From contig WQBJ01000022.1 of NCBI GenBank assembly GCA_013032095.1, positions 1 to 60,077 of the forward strand: a stretch of 60,077 nt of DNA, read 5' to 3'. The DNA is from Ruegeria atlantica. GTDB lineage: Bacteria > Pseudomonadota > Alphaproteobacteria > Rhodobacterales > Rhodobacteraceae. A model generated the notes under the pieces. That model ran no database searches. It was not told where the DNA came from and saw nothing but the letters and a program-made list of their open reading frames with translations. How positions within the stretch are numbered: the stretch's first letter is position 1; every line of letters begins with the position of its first letter. Shown piece after piece: positions 16,256 through 25,328 of this stretch. A program made the position numbers and the translations under genes.

Positions 16256-16765
16256 ATGTTCGACACGATGACAGTTACCAAGGCCGCAGCAGGCCTGTTT
16301 GGCACCTTCCTGGTGCTGCTTCTGGCCAAATGGGGTGCTCAGGTTCTTTACCATGCGGATGGGCATGGCGAGACGGCCTCTTATATCATCGAAACCGAAA
16401 GCGCGGGTGAAAGCGCCGACGGCGAAGAGGTGGTATTCGAAGACATGCTTGCCGCCGCCGATCCGGAAAAAGGCGCTCGTGTCTTCCGCAAGTGCACCGC
16501 CTGCCACAAGCTGGAAGACGGCGCAAACGGTACAGGGCCATACCTTTACGGTGTTGTAGATCGCCCGGTTGCTTCAGCCAAAGGCTTCACTGGCTACTCC
16601 GCTTCGATGCAAGCGCATGGTGGCAACTGGACACCTGAGGCGCTGGACGCGTTCCTCGAACGCCCAAGTGCTTATATCTCGGGAACTTCCATGAGCTTTG
16701 CCGGTCTGAAAAAACCGCAAGAGCGCGCCGATCTGATTGCCTATTTGCAAACTATCGGCAACTGA
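16256..16765 (+). CDS. cycM: Membrane-anchored cytochrome c (CycM/cytochrome cy type)
   Basis: This is a protein of about 169 residues from the ATG at 16256 (MFDTMTVTK, the family N-terminus); an ATG at 16241 would add five residues and cannot be excluded. An uncleaved N-terminal helix (AGLFGTFLVLLLAKWGAQVL) anchors it. An acidic linker (ESAGESADGEEVVFEDM) leads to a class I cytochrome c domain with one haem site, CTACH, and a probable axial methionine in GTSMSFAGL. It carries electrons from the bc1 complex to terminal oxidases. With the cbb3 oxidase genes further on, it fits the respiratory chain encoded in this window. A terminator follows. Confidence 0.92.
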   Translation: MFDTMTVTKAAAGLFGTFLVLLLAKWGAQVLYHADGHGETASYIIETESAGESADGEEVVFEDMLAAADPEKGARVFRKCTACHKLEDGANGTGPYLYGVVDRPVASAKGFTGYSASMQAHGGNWTPEALDAFLERPSAYISGTSMSFAGLKKPQERADLIAYLQTIGN

Positions 16766-16789
16766 TCCCTTGGTCAGTCACTGAAATTC

Positions 16790-16823
16790 AAAGCCGCTGC
16801 CCCGTGCAGCGGCTTTATTTTTG
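16790..16823 (+). terminator. Rho-independent terminator after cycM
   Basis: AAAGCCGCTGC and GCAGCGGCTTT form an 11-bp perfect stem with a CCCGT loop, followed by ATTTTTG. It ends the cycM message before the yejABEF operon. Confidence 0.92.
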
Positions 16824-16937
16824 CCTAACTACATCTTCACAAAGCGTTCACGCATTCTAAACTTGAACCTGACAGTGCTGGTCATTTAGCTGGCGCGTAC
16901 AACATTAAAGAGACAGGCGAAGCAGGGGATGATCAAT

Positions 16938-18842
16938 ATGAGATCCAACACAGTTTCCGTTCAGGCGCGCGCATTGGATTTCAGTCGCTGGATACATGCC
17001 TTGGCGATCGGGTTCTTTCTGGTTCTTCTGATGTCCACGCAGTTGCTCGCGGAAGAGAAGATCATCAAAAGTCACGGATTCTCAGAATTTGGCGATCTGA
17101 AGTACCCCGAAGGCTTTGCCCATTTCGACTATGTGAACCCGGAGGCGCCGCGGGGCGGGGAGCTTTCTTATGCTGCGCAGGGCACGTTTGATAGTTTCAA
17201 TCCGTTCACGCGGCAGGGCCGTGCCGGGGTGCGGTCAGCGGATCAGTACGAATCCCTGTTGGTTCCGTCCTATGACGAACCTGCATCTTATTACGGTTTG
17301 CTGGCGGAAAGCCTTGAATACCCCGAAAGCCAGGATTGGGTGATCTTCAACATGCGGCCCGAGGCTCGGTTCTCGGATGGTACACCGGTGACGGCTGAAG
17401 ACGTCGTATTTTCTCATAATTTGTTGCTGGATCAGGGGCTGAAATCTTACGCAGACGCCGTGCGCAAACGTATCCCGCGCGCCGAAGCGCTGGATGAGCA
17501 TCGGGTTAAATTCTATTTTGCGCCGGACATCCCGCGCCGGGCTTTGATCTCGCAGGTGGGCGGGACGCCGGTGTTTTCCAAAGCGTGGTTCGAAGCGGAT
17601 CCAGAAAATCGCCGTCTGGATAAGTCACGCCTCGTGCCGGGGATTGGGTCAGCGCCCTATGTGCTGGACAGCTACGACATAAATCGCCGTATCGTTTACA
17701 AACGTAACCCCGACTATTGGGGCGACGACATCAACGTGAATGTCGGTCGAAATAACTACGAAACCATCCGTATCGAATACTTCAGCGACTCGATTGCCGC
17801 GATGGAGGGATTCAAGGCGGGCACTTTCACGCTGCGGCAGGAGAACAACTCGAAAAGCTGGGCCACGGCTTATGATTTTCCAGCGATTTCGAATGGCAAT
17901 GTGATCCGCGCCGAACTTGAGGACGGAAGCGTGCCAACGGCCTCGGGTTTCATCATGAATCTGGATCGACCGCAGTTCCAAGACCCTCGCGTGCGTGAAG
18001 CAGTTCAACTCGCCTACAATTTCGAATGGACCAACGAAAGCCTGCAATACGGCTTGTTCCAACAACGCAGTTCATTCTGGGAGGGGACTCATCTTGAGGC
18101 AACCGGCCTGCCTGAAGGACGTGAGTTGGAGGTGCTTCAAGCACTGGGCGATGCGGTAGATCCGGCGGTTTTGACCGAGGAACCGATCAGCGCTCATGAA
18201 TCCCGCCCCGCCCGCCAGAATGACCGCCGGAACCTGCGCGCGGCGATGCAGCTGCTGGATGAGGCTGGTTGGCTTGTGGGAGACGATGGCATCCGCCGGA
18301 ATGAAAACGGTGAGGTGCTGTCGATCGAATTCCTGTCTGATCAGCCGACTCTGGACCGGATTATTCAGCCCTTCGTCGACAACCTGCGCGCCATGGGGAT
18401 TAATGCCAACTACAACCGTGTCGATAACGCCCAGTTCACCCTGCGCCGCCGGGACCGGGATTTTGACATGATCGTTGGCGGCTACCCGACATCGCTGCAG
18501 CCTTCGACCGGCCTGTATCAGCAGTTCGGGACGGAGGCGGCCTCGTATTCCGTATTCAACCCGTCAGGCGCGCACGGCCCCGACATTGAACCGTTGATCG
18601 ACAACATTGTGGCTGCAACCGAAAGCGAGGAACTCTTCGCCAATGTCCGGGCTCTGGACCGAGTTTTGCGTGCCAAGCGGATCATGGTGCCGACATGGTA
18701 TCTGGGAAAATACTGGGTCGCCTATTGGGACATGTATGAATACCCCGAAAACCTGCCGCCATATGCGTTGGGTGTGGAAGACCTCTGGTGGATCAACGCC
18801 GAGAAAGAAGCCGAGTTGAAATCGTCAGGCGCGTTGAGGTAA
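16938..18842 (+). CDS. yejA: Peptide ABC transporter substrate-binding protein (YejA-like)
   Basis: This 634-residue protein is a family 5 extracellular solute-binding protein. The start at 16938 is chosen because AGGGG lies nine bases upstream; the in-frame ATG at 16929 abuts that site too closely. A signal sequence with a hydrophobic core (HALAIGFFLVLLMSTQLLAEE) is followed by the typical YejA opening (HGFSEFGDLKYPEGFAHFDY, then NPEAPRGGELSYAAQGTFDS). The mature protein binds oligopeptides in the periplasm. It heads the four-gene yejABEF operon, 9 bp before yejB. Yej transporters can also import microcin C and modified or defensin-like peptides. Confidence 0.95.
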   Translation: MRSNTVSVQARALDFSRWIHALAIGFFLVLLMSTQLLAEEKIIKSHGFSEFGDLKYPEGFAHFDYVNPEAPRGGELSYAAQGTFDSFNPFTRQGRAGVRSADQYESLLVPSYDEPASYYGLLAESLEYPESQDWVIFNMRPEARFSDGTPVTAEDVVFSHNLLLDQGLKSYADAVRKRIPRAEALDEHRVKFYFAPDIPRRALISQVGGTPVFSKAWFEADPENRRLDKSRLVPGIGSAPYVLDSYDINRRIVYKRNPDYWGDDINVNVGRNNYETIRIEYFSDSIAAMEGFKAGTFTLRQENNSKSWATAYDFPAISNGNVIRAELEDGSVPTASGFIMNLDRPQFQDPRVREAVQLAYNFEWTNESLQYGLFQQRSSFWEGTHLEATGLPEGRELEVLQALGDAVDPAVLTEEPISAHESRPARQNDRRNLRAAMQLLDEAGWLVGDDGIRRNENGEVLSIEFLSDQPTLDRIIQPFVDNLRAMGINANYNRVDNAQFTLRRRDRDFDMIVGGYPTSLQPSTGLYQQFGTEAASYSVFNPSGAHGPDIEPLIDNIVAATESEELFANVRALDRVLRAKRIMVPTWYLGKYWVAYWDMYEYPENLPPYALGVEDLWWINAEKEAELKSSGALR

Positions 18843-18851
18843 TCCGCCCCC

Positions 18852-19937
18852 ATGGGAGCATATATTCTAAGACGCCTGTTGCTGGTCATCCCAACCCTGC
18901 TTGGGATTATGATCGTCAACTTCACGCTGGTTCAGTTCGTCCCCGGCGGCCCGATTGAACAGATCATCGCCCAGATGGAAGGCGGCGGTGACGTATTCGA
19001 AGGCATCGCCGGTGGCGGCAGCGATATCGAGCAGCAAACCGGCGGCGCCAACGACCGTTATGTCGGCGCGCGCGGCCTGCCGCCTGAATTCATCGAAGAA
19101 TTAGAACGAGAATTCGGCTTCGACAAACCTCCGGTCGAACGATTCCTCACCATGATGGGCAACTACCTGACGCTGGATTTCGGCGAGAGCTATTTCCGCT
19201 CAATCAGTGTGACCGATCTGGTGCTTGAAAAGATGCCGGTCTCGATCTCGCTGGGCCTATGGTCGACGCTGATTGCCTATCTGGTTTCGATCCCGCTGGG
19301 CATTCGCAAAGCTGTGAAAGATGGATCGCGGTTCGACACTTGGACCAGCGGCACCATCATTGTGGCCTATGCCATCCCCGGCTTTCTGTTTGCGATCCTG
19401 CTGCTGGTGCTGTTTGCCGGTGGGTCTTACTGGCAGATCTTCCCGCTGCGGGGGCTGACATCGGACGACTGGGACAGCCTCAGCCTGTTTGGCAAGATCA
19501 TCGACTATTTCTGGCACATCACCCTGCCAGTCATTGCCCTGACGATTTCGGCCTTTGCGACGCTGACCCTACTAACCAAGAACTCGTTTTTGGATGAGAT
19601 CAAAAAGCAGTACGTGATGACCGCCCGCGCCAAGGGCTTGAGCGAGGGCAAGGTGCTGTACGGTCACGTCTTCCGCAACGCCATGCTGATTGTCATTGCG
19701 GGTTTCCCGGCGGTGTTCATCGGCGTGTTTTTCGGAAGCTCTATTATTATCGAGACGATTTTCTCGCTGGACGGTCTGGGCCGTCTGGGGTTCGAGGCCG
19801 CCGTGGCTCGCGACTATCCGGTGATTTTCGGTACGCTGTTCATCTTCGGCCTGATGGGGCTGGTCGTCGGTATCGTCAGCGACCTGATGTACGTGCTGGT
19901 TGACCCGCGCATCGATTTCGAAAAGCGGGAGGGGTAA
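18852..19937 (+). CDS. yejB: Peptide ABC transporter permease (YejB-like)
   Basis: This 361-residue inner-membrane permease has a first helix at the N-terminus ([20 protein letters not shown]). A large periplasmic loop with a glycine-rich stretch, typical of YejB, follows, then five more helices. The EAA cytoplasmic loop is [21 protein letters not shown]. It forms the transport channel together with YejE. It is preceded by yejA and followed with no gap by yejE: the stop TAA is directly followed by the yejE ATG. Confidence 0.95.
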   Translation: MGAYILRRLLLVIPTLLGIMIVNFTLVQFVPGGPIEQIIAQMEGGGDVFEGIAGGGSDIEQQTGGANDRYVGARGLPPEFIEELEREFGFDKPPVERFLTMMGNYLTLDFGESYFRSISVTDLVLEKMPVSISLGLWSTLIAYLVSIPLGIRKAVKDGSRFDTWTSGTIIVAYAIPGFLFAILLLVLFAGGSYWQIFPLRGLTSDDWDSLSLFGKIIDYFWHITLPVIALTISAFATLTLLTKNSFLDEIKKQYVMTARAKGLSEGKVLYGHVFRNAMLIVIAGFPAVFIGVFFGSSIIIETIFSLDGLGRLGFEAAVARDYPVIFGTLFIFGLMGLVVGIVSDLMYVLVDPRIDFEKREG

Positions 19938-21044
19938 ATGGCACTGTCCCCACTCAACCAGCGCCGTTGGCGTAATTTCCGCCGCAATGGTCGGGCCTTC
20001 TGGTCGCTGATCATCTTCTCGGTGCTGTTCGGCCTGTCGCTGTTTGCCGAATTCATCGCCAACGACAAACCGATCCTCGTGAAATACCGGGGTGAGTTCT
20101 ACACGCCGATCTTCAACTTCTATGCCGAGACGGAATTTGGCGGCGATTTCCAGACCGAAGCGATCTATCGTGACCCTGAGGTGCAATGCCTGATCGACAG
20201 CGGGGGGCTTGAGGACTGTTTCGACGACCCCGAAGTCATCATTGATGAGATTAAGGCTGGAACGTTTGAAGCAGAAGGTTATGAACGCGGCTGGGCGATC
20301 TGGCCGCTGATTCCCTACTCCTTCAATACCAGCGTGGATCGTCCCGGTGCTGCACCATTGCCGCCCAATGGACAGAACCTGCTGGGCACAGACGACACCA
20401 AACGCGATGTTCTCGCCCGCGTGATTTATGGCTTCCGCCTGTCGATCCTTTTCACCTTGATGGTTACTGGCGTGGCCAGCCTGATCGGCATCTTTGCCGG
20501 GGCCATTCAGGGCTTTTTCGGCGGCTGGCTCGATCTTGTGTTCCAACGGATTATCGAGATCTGGTCCGCCACACCGTCGCTTTACGTGATCATCATCATG
20601 TTTGCCATTCTGGGACGAAGTTTCTGGCTGCTGGTGGCGCTTATGATCCTGTTCAGCTGGACCGGATTGGTGAGTGTCGTCCGGGCCGAGTTCCTGCGCG
20701 CGCGCAACCTCGAATACGTCCGCGCCGCGCGGGCGCTGGGTGTGGGCAACATGACGATCATGTTCCGTCACATGCTGCCCAACGCGATGGTGGCGACGCT
20801 GACTTTCATGCCTTTCATCGTGACCGGCACAATCGGTGGTCTGGCCTCACTGGATTTCTTGGGCTTCGGTCTGCCGTCTTCGGCCCCGTCGCTGGGCGAG
20901 TTGACCTTGCAAGCCAAACAGAACTTGCAGGCCCCGTGGTTGGCCTTCACCGCCTTTTTCACCTTTGCCATCATGCTGTCGCTGCTGGTCTTCATCTTCG
21001 AAGGCGTCCGCGATGCGTTTGATCCCAGAAAGACCTTCTCATGA
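19938..21044 (+). CDS. yejE: Peptide ABC transporter permease (YejE-like)
   Basis: This 368-residue permease has an N-terminal helix (AFWSLIIFSVLFGLSLFAEF), then a long periplasmic segment, then the BPD-type membrane domain. The EAA loop is YVRAARALGVGNMTIMFRHM. The sequence GTDDTKRDVLARVIYGFRLS is the usual DppC/OppC-like signature before the second helix. It pairs with YejB. Its last four bases overlap the start of yejF (ATGA), a sign of coupled translation. Confidence 0.95.
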   Translation: MALSPLNQRRWRNFRRNGRAFWSLIIFSVLFGLSLFAEFIANDKPILVKYRGEFYTPIFNFYAETEFGGDFQTEAIYRDPEVQCLIDSGGLEDCFDDPEVIIDEIKAGTFEAEGYERGWAIWPLIPYSFNTSVDRPGAAPLPPNGQNLLGTDDTKRDVLARVIYGFRLSILFTLMVTGVASLIGIFAGAIQGFFGGWLDLVFQRIIEIWSATPSLYVIIIMFAILGRSFWLLVALMILFSWTGLVSVVRAEFLRARNLEYVRAARALGVGNMTIMFRHMLPNAMVATLTFMPFIVTGTIGGLASLDFLGFGLPSSAPSLGELTLQAKQNLQAPWLAFTAFFTFAIMLSLLVFIFEGVRDAFDPRKTFS

Positions 21045-22618
21045 GCCTTTTGGATGTGAAAAACCTCAAGGTCTCGTTCAAGCAGGACGGGCAGATCAGC
21101 GCAGCGGTCAAAGGAGTGTCCTTCACCGTGGATCGGGGCGAAACAGTTGCGTTGGTGGGTGAATCCGGCTCGGGGAAATCCGTCACGGCGCTTTCAACCG
21201 TATCGCTGCTGGGTGACAGCGCCATTGTTGAAGGCTCGGTCACGTATGACGGTGACGAGATGATAGGTGCCTCGCCGGACAAACTGATGGATGTACGCGG
21301 CAACGATATCAGCTTTATCTTTCAGGAGCCGATGACCTCGCTCAACCCGTTGCACACGATCCAGAAGCAAATGGCCGAGTCACTGGCGCTGCACCAGGGG
21401 CTGACTGGGAGTGCCGCGCGGGAACGCATTGTGGAGCTTCTGACCAAGGTAGGTATTCGCGATCCGCGCGAGCGGTTGGACAGCTATCCGCATCAACTCT
21501 CGGGCGGGCAGCGGCAGCGCGTTATGATCGCCATGGCGCTGGCCAATAAACCGGACATTCTGATCGCGGATGAGCCCACAACAGCACTGGATGTGACCAT
21601 TCAGGCACAAATTCTGGACCTGCTGGCCGAGTTGCAGAAATCCGAGAACATGGGGATGCTGTTCATCACCCACGATCTAGGTATCGTGCGGCGCATCGCC
21701 GACCGTGTCTGCGTGATGAAGGACGGCGAGATTGTCGAGACTGGTGCGACCGCCGAGATTTTCAAAAACCCGCAGCACCCCTATACGCGCAAACTGCTTG
21801 GGGCCGAACCCTCGGGACAGCCGGATCCGGTTGCCTCTGACGCCGAAGAGGTAGCCCGGACAGATCACCTCAAAGTCTGGTTCCCGATACAGCGTGGATT
21901 TCTGAAACGCACCGTCGGTTACGTGAAGGCTGTAAACGACGCCACGCTCAGTGTGCGCGCCGGTGAGACGCTGGGGATCGTCGGAGAAAGCGGCTCGGGT
22001 AAGACCACACTGGCGCTGGCTATCATGCGGCTGATCGCGTCCGAGGGCGGTATCACCTACCGCGATCAGGACGTTCGCCGATGGTCCACGCGCGAGTTGC
22101 GCCGTCTGCGCAAAGATATGCAGATCGTGTTTCAGGACCCGTTCGGCAGCCTCAGCCCGCGCATGACCTGCCAGCAGATCATTGCTGAGGGGCTGGCCAT
22201 TCACAAAGTCGACCCCCATCGCGCCCCGCGCGAGCTGGTGGCAGAAGTGATGACCGAAGTTGGTCTCGACGCGGCTGCGATGGATCGGTATCCGCATGAG
22301 TTTTCAGGCGGGCAGCGTCAGCGCATCGCAATTGCGCGAGCCATGGTCTTGCGACCTAAGCTACTGGTGCTGGACGAGCCCACCAGCGCGCTGGACATGA
22401 CGGTGCAGGTTCAGATCGTAGACTTGCTGCGCGATCTGCAGCGGAAATACGGGCTGGCCTATCTGTTCATCAGCCACGACCTGAAGGTCGTGCGTGCCAT
22501 GTCACACAAGGTGATCGTCATGCGAAACGGCGATGTCATCGAGATGGGCGCGGCTGAGGAGTTGTTCGACAACGCTCAGACCGATTATACCCGCGAACTG
22601 ATTGCGGCCGCAGGGTAG
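21041..22618 (+). CDS. yejF: Peptide ABC transporter ATPase, two ATP-binding domains (YejF-like)
   Basis: This 525-residue ATPase has two complete cassettes. The first has Walker [13 protein letters not shown] near residue 40, signature [15 protein letters not shown] and Walker [13 protein letters not shown]. The second has Walker [13 protein letters not shown] near 315, signature [15 protein letters not shown] and [12 protein letters not shown]. The fused form replaces the separate D and F subunits of Dpp/Opp systems. It energises YejB/YejE on the cytoplasmic side. It is the last gene of the operon, followed by a hairpin. Confidence 0.96.
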   Translation: MSLLDVKNLKVSFKQDGQISAAVKGVSFTVDRGETVALVGESGSGKSVTALSTVSLLGDSAIVEGSVTYDGDEMIGASPDKLMDVRGNDISFIFQEPMTSLNPLHTIQKQMAESLALHQGLTGSAARERIVELLTKVGIRDPRERLDSYPHQLSGGQRQRVMIAMALANKPDILIADEPTTALDVTIQAQILDLLAELQKSENMGMLFITHDLGIVRRIADRVCVMKDGEIVETGATAEIFKNPQHPYTRKLLGAEPSGQPDPVASDAEEVARTDHLKVWFPIQRGFLKRTVGYVKAVNDATLSVRAGETLGIVGESGSGKTTLALAIMRLIASEGGITYRDQDVRRWSTRELRRLRKDMQIVFQDPFGSLSPRMTCQQIIAEGLAIHKVDPHRAPRELVAEVMTEVGLDAAAMDRYPHEFSGGQRQRIAIARAMVLRPKLLVLDEPTSALDMTVQVQIVDLLRDLQRKYGLAYLFISHDLKVVRAMSHKVIVMRNGDVIEMGAAEELFDNAQTDYTRELIAAAG

Positions 22619-22645
22619 GGCGGGTCGAAACCCGCCCGGTTTGGG
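22618..22645 (+). terminator. Terminator hairpin after yejF
   Basis: GGGCGGGT and ACCCGCCC form a perfect 8-bp stem with a CGAA tetraloop, starting in the yejF stop codon. The following GGTTTGGG is only moderately T-rich, so termination may be partial. It also lies at the end of the convergent DUF995-like gene. Confidence 0.65.
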
Positions 22646-23128
22646 TTAAAGACCCAGACTCTTTGCAATTTTGTTGAACTTGCTTTTCGCAGCATCACCC
22701 TTGACCTGTTTTTCGGGCTTGTGTCGATACCACTCGGTTTTGTCCGGCATGTACCGTTCCCAGATTGTTCCATCCGGGGCTGTGACGAATTCCCAGCATT
22801 CTTCGTAGGGTTCAGATTTGGTTTGCCCGTCTTCCGGCCAGTACCAGATCGTTTCATTGCACAGGCGACCTTTGGTCGTGACGAACCACTTTCCGACACC
22901 AACAGCGGTCCCCTTTTTGTTTATTCCTTTGTACTCACCGCCCGGTCCCCAATAGGCATGCCCACCACTGTTCCAGTTTGAGGTTTTGCCCGAATATAGC
23001 TGCGCAATTGTCTGAGGATCGGTTTTCTTCGCTCCCTTTGGTTTTTTATCAGCCAGCGCACTGCTTGTACTGGATATCAAGAGACCAAGAACTGCAACTG
23101 TGTACAGGATTGTTTTTGAAAACGTCAT
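22646..23128 (-). CDS. Exported hypothetical protein (DUF995-like)
   Basis: The 160-residue protein has a signal peptide (ILYTVAVLGLLISSTSSALA). The mature region shows a repeated small-beta pattern typical of DUF995: AYWGPGGEYKGINKKGTAVG, VGKWFVTTKGRLCNETIWYW, then EECWEFVTAPDGTIWERY. Two cysteines (RLCN and EECW) could form a disulfide. The function of the family is not known. The gene is downstream of the EF-G-like gene in the same direction, but a double hairpin separates the two, so it is probably expressed from its own promoter. Confidence 0.75.
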   Translation of the reverse strand: MTFSKTILYTVAVLGLLISSTSSALADKKPKGAKKTDPQTIAQLYSGKTSNWNSGGHAYWGPGGEYKGINKKGTAVGVGKWFVTTKGRLCNETIWYWPEDGQTKSEPYEECWEFVTAPDGTIWERYMPDKTEWYRHKPEKQVKGDAAKSKFNKIAKSLGL

Positions 23129-23155
23129 AACAAAGGCTCCTTTCTAATCTTCATT

Positions 23156-23208
23156 AAAAAAGTGGGGCATGCCCCGGGATTACTTCTGGCCGACGGAACG
23201 GCCAGAAG
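23156..23208 (-). terminator. Double-hairpin terminator after the EF-G-like gene
   Basis: Read leftwards, CTTCTGGCCG and CGGCCAGAAG (23208-23183) form a perfect 10-bp stem. A second stem GGGGCATGCCCC (23175-23164) and a run of six T residues follow. Together they make a strong terminator. Confidence 0.85.
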
Positions 23209-23221
23209 ATTTATTGAAGTT

Positions 23222-25153
23222 TCAGTGAGCGTTGGCTGTCTCGCGTGATGCGCTTTTCGGCACCGGCCCGCGGAGTTCTTCGTAGTGATCAAAGCTCAGC
23301 TTAACCCAGCCAGTGCCGCGTGTGGCGCTGGCCAGGGTTCGGTGCAACTCGTCTTCAGCAACTGCCGGCAGTTGGGCATTGAAAATCTCCCAGCCGGAAG
23401 CGTTGGGGTTGCCTTCAAAGCCCAGTACCTGCCCTTGCAGCGAACTGATGGTCGGAACCAGATCTCCCACGAAATCCGAGGGCAAGTGGATCTCGGCATT
23501 CAGGATCGGTTGCAGGACCACTGGCTTCGCCTGCGGCAGGGCTTCGCGCACGGCGTTCTTGCCCGCGGTGCGGAAGGCGTAGTCCGAGCTGTCCACATTG
23601 TGGTGTTTCCCATCACTCAGCGTGACTTTGACGTCGACCACCGGGAACCCCTCGGGACCCTGTGCAAGCGCGTCTTTGGCGCCGTGCTCTACCGACGGGA
23701 TATAGTTCTTGGGCACCGCGCCGCCCTTGACGATCTCCTCGAACTGGAACCCCGCCCCGCGCGGCATCGGTGCGATTGAGATCACCACGTCGGCAAACTG
23801 ACCTGCACCGCCGGATTGCTTGCGGTGACGGTGGCGGTGTTCGACGGGTGTGCGGATGGTTTCGCGATAGGCGGTCTCGACCACGTCAGTGGCGATTTCG
23901 ATCCCGAAATCCTCATCTAGCTTAGCGGTTACACGCCGCATATGCTGCGGACCTTGCGAGCCAAGTACGGCGTGACCGCTCAGTTCGTCCTGCATCAGGT
24001 GCAGGCCGGGATCGATCTCGACCAGACGGTGCAACGCGTTGGACAGGCGTACGTCGTCGCGTTCATGCGCGGGCGAAACGATCTGCCGATGCGCTGCCGG
24101 GTGCGAAGCCGCCCACTCGGGCAGCGGTGTCGCCGAGGCACTGTCATAGAGGTTGCCTGGATTCAGATGGTCGGATTTCACCGCCAGCCCGATTTGCCCG
24201 GCGGGTAGATCTGATATTTGCGTCTTGGCATCCAGCGTTGTCAGGTTGCCGACGGTTTCCCCACCTAGATTCTCATGCGCTTTTACGCCATCGCCCAGCC
24301 CTCGCAGCACGACGATCTTGCCAATGTGTTTCTTCACATCCGCAAATCCGGCGATGGCCCGGGCGTTCTCCGCCGCCTCATCGCGCCCGGCAGCGATATC
24401 GAATTCCGGAGCCTCATGCCTTAGGGCCTTCATCAAGCGGGTCAGGCCATTGCCATGGCTGGCAACCCCCAAACAGGCGGGGATCAATTGATGGTTCTGC
24501 AGCACCTGCGCGGCTAGATCATAGATTTCGGCACTGGGCGGCTGCTTATCTTCAATCAGTTGCTCCAACAGATGGTCGTCGAAATCCGACAGGGTTTCCA
24601 ACAACTCAGTGCGGGCTTCCTGTTCGCGGTCTTCGACGGACTGAGGCAGTTCGATCAGGGCAGAGGGTTGCCCCTCCTGGTATTTCCATGCCCGTTCCGA
24701 GATCAGATCGACCGCGCCGATGATCGTATCACCTTCGCGGATCGGAACTTGCCGCAGGGCGATGTGGTTTGTGCAGTAAGTTTGCAGCGCAGCGATGATG
24801 TCGCGGATGCGGCCGTTTGGGCTGTCCATGCGATTGATGAACAGGAAACAGGGAATGCCGGCCTCTTCGACCAATCGCAAGTAGGGTGCGCACAGAACGG
24901 CGGCGTTCGGGTCGGGTGGCACGACCACCACGGCAGCGTCCGAGATTGCCATGGCAGGACCGACATAAGCCAGATTGTCACCGCCGCCATCCACATCGAT
25001 GGCGCACCATGGCTCGTCCAAGTAAGAAAAACCGTGCAAATGCACGGTTCCGGATACGTCGAATGTTGTAGGCCGCCCGTCGAGGCGGCTGATAGCCTCG
25101 ACCAGAGTGGTTTTGCCCGATTGGCTGGGGCCGAGGACGGTGAAAACGCGCAT
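23222..25153 (-). CDS. EF-G-like translational GTPase paralogue with degenerate G domain
   Basis: This 643-residue protein aligns with elongation factor G over domains I-V but is about 60 residues shorter than canonical EF-G. Walker A is GPSQSGKTT instead of AHIDAGKTT. The switch I motif RGITI is absent. The G3 motif is DVDGGG instead of DTPGH, while NRMD retains the G4 base-recognition motif. Domain IV keeps the HRHRKQSGGAGQFADV-type segment. The catalytic histidine after G3 is missing, so GTP hydrolysis on the ribosome may be impaired or differently triggered. A full fusA lies at 57845-59962 in the same window. Such EF-G-like proteins (FusA2 type) are known in several phyla, with unclear function. 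Confidence 0.85.
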   Translation of the reverse strand: MRVFTVLGPSQSGKTTLVEAISRLDGRPTTFDVSGTVHLHGFSYLDEPWCAIDVDGGGDNLAYVGPAMAISDAAVVVVPPDPNAAVLCAPYLRLVEEAGIPCFLFINRMDSPNGRIRDIIAALQTYCTNHIALRQVPIREGDTIIGAVDLISERAWKYQEGQPSALIELPQSVEDREQEARTELLETLSDFDDHLLEQLIEDKQPPSAEIYDLAAQVLQNHQLIPACLGVASHGNGLTRLMKALRHEAPEFDIAAGRDEAAENARAIAGFADVKKHIGKIVVLRGLGDGVKAHENLGGETVGNLTTLDAKTQISDLPAGQIGLAVKSDHLNPGNLYDSASATPLPEWAASHPAAHRQIVSPAHERDDVRLSNALHRLVEIDPGLHLMQDELSGHAVLGSQGPQHMRRVTAKLDEDFGIEIATDVVETAYRETIRTPVEHRHRHRKQSGGAGQFADVVISIAPMPRGAGFQFEEIVKGGAVPKNYIPSVEHGAKDALAQGPEGFPVVDVKVTLSDGKHHNVDSSDYAFRTAGKNAVREALPQAKPVVLQPILNAEIHLPSDFVGDLVPTISSLQGQVLGFEGNPNASGWEIFNAQLPAVAEDELHRTLASATRGTGWVKLSFDHYEELRGPVPKSASRETANAH

Positions 25154-25328
25154 GAGTGCTGTCCCTCTTTCAAATTGCAGTTCACCTGCACGAAAAGGGT
25201 AGCCTCACGCGGATGCGCCGGCGTAATTGTCTGATACTCGGCCTGCCTCAGGAGCGGGCGAAGCGTCGCCCACCCTGCAAGTTTGTGAAAAACCGACCCG
25301 TCGCGTCAAGTCCTGACCTCTCGAGGGG

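Noticed and set aside
19572..20771. Leftward open frame of 399 codons across yejB/yejE
   Set aside because: It is antisense to two clear permease genes and has no ribosome-binding site.
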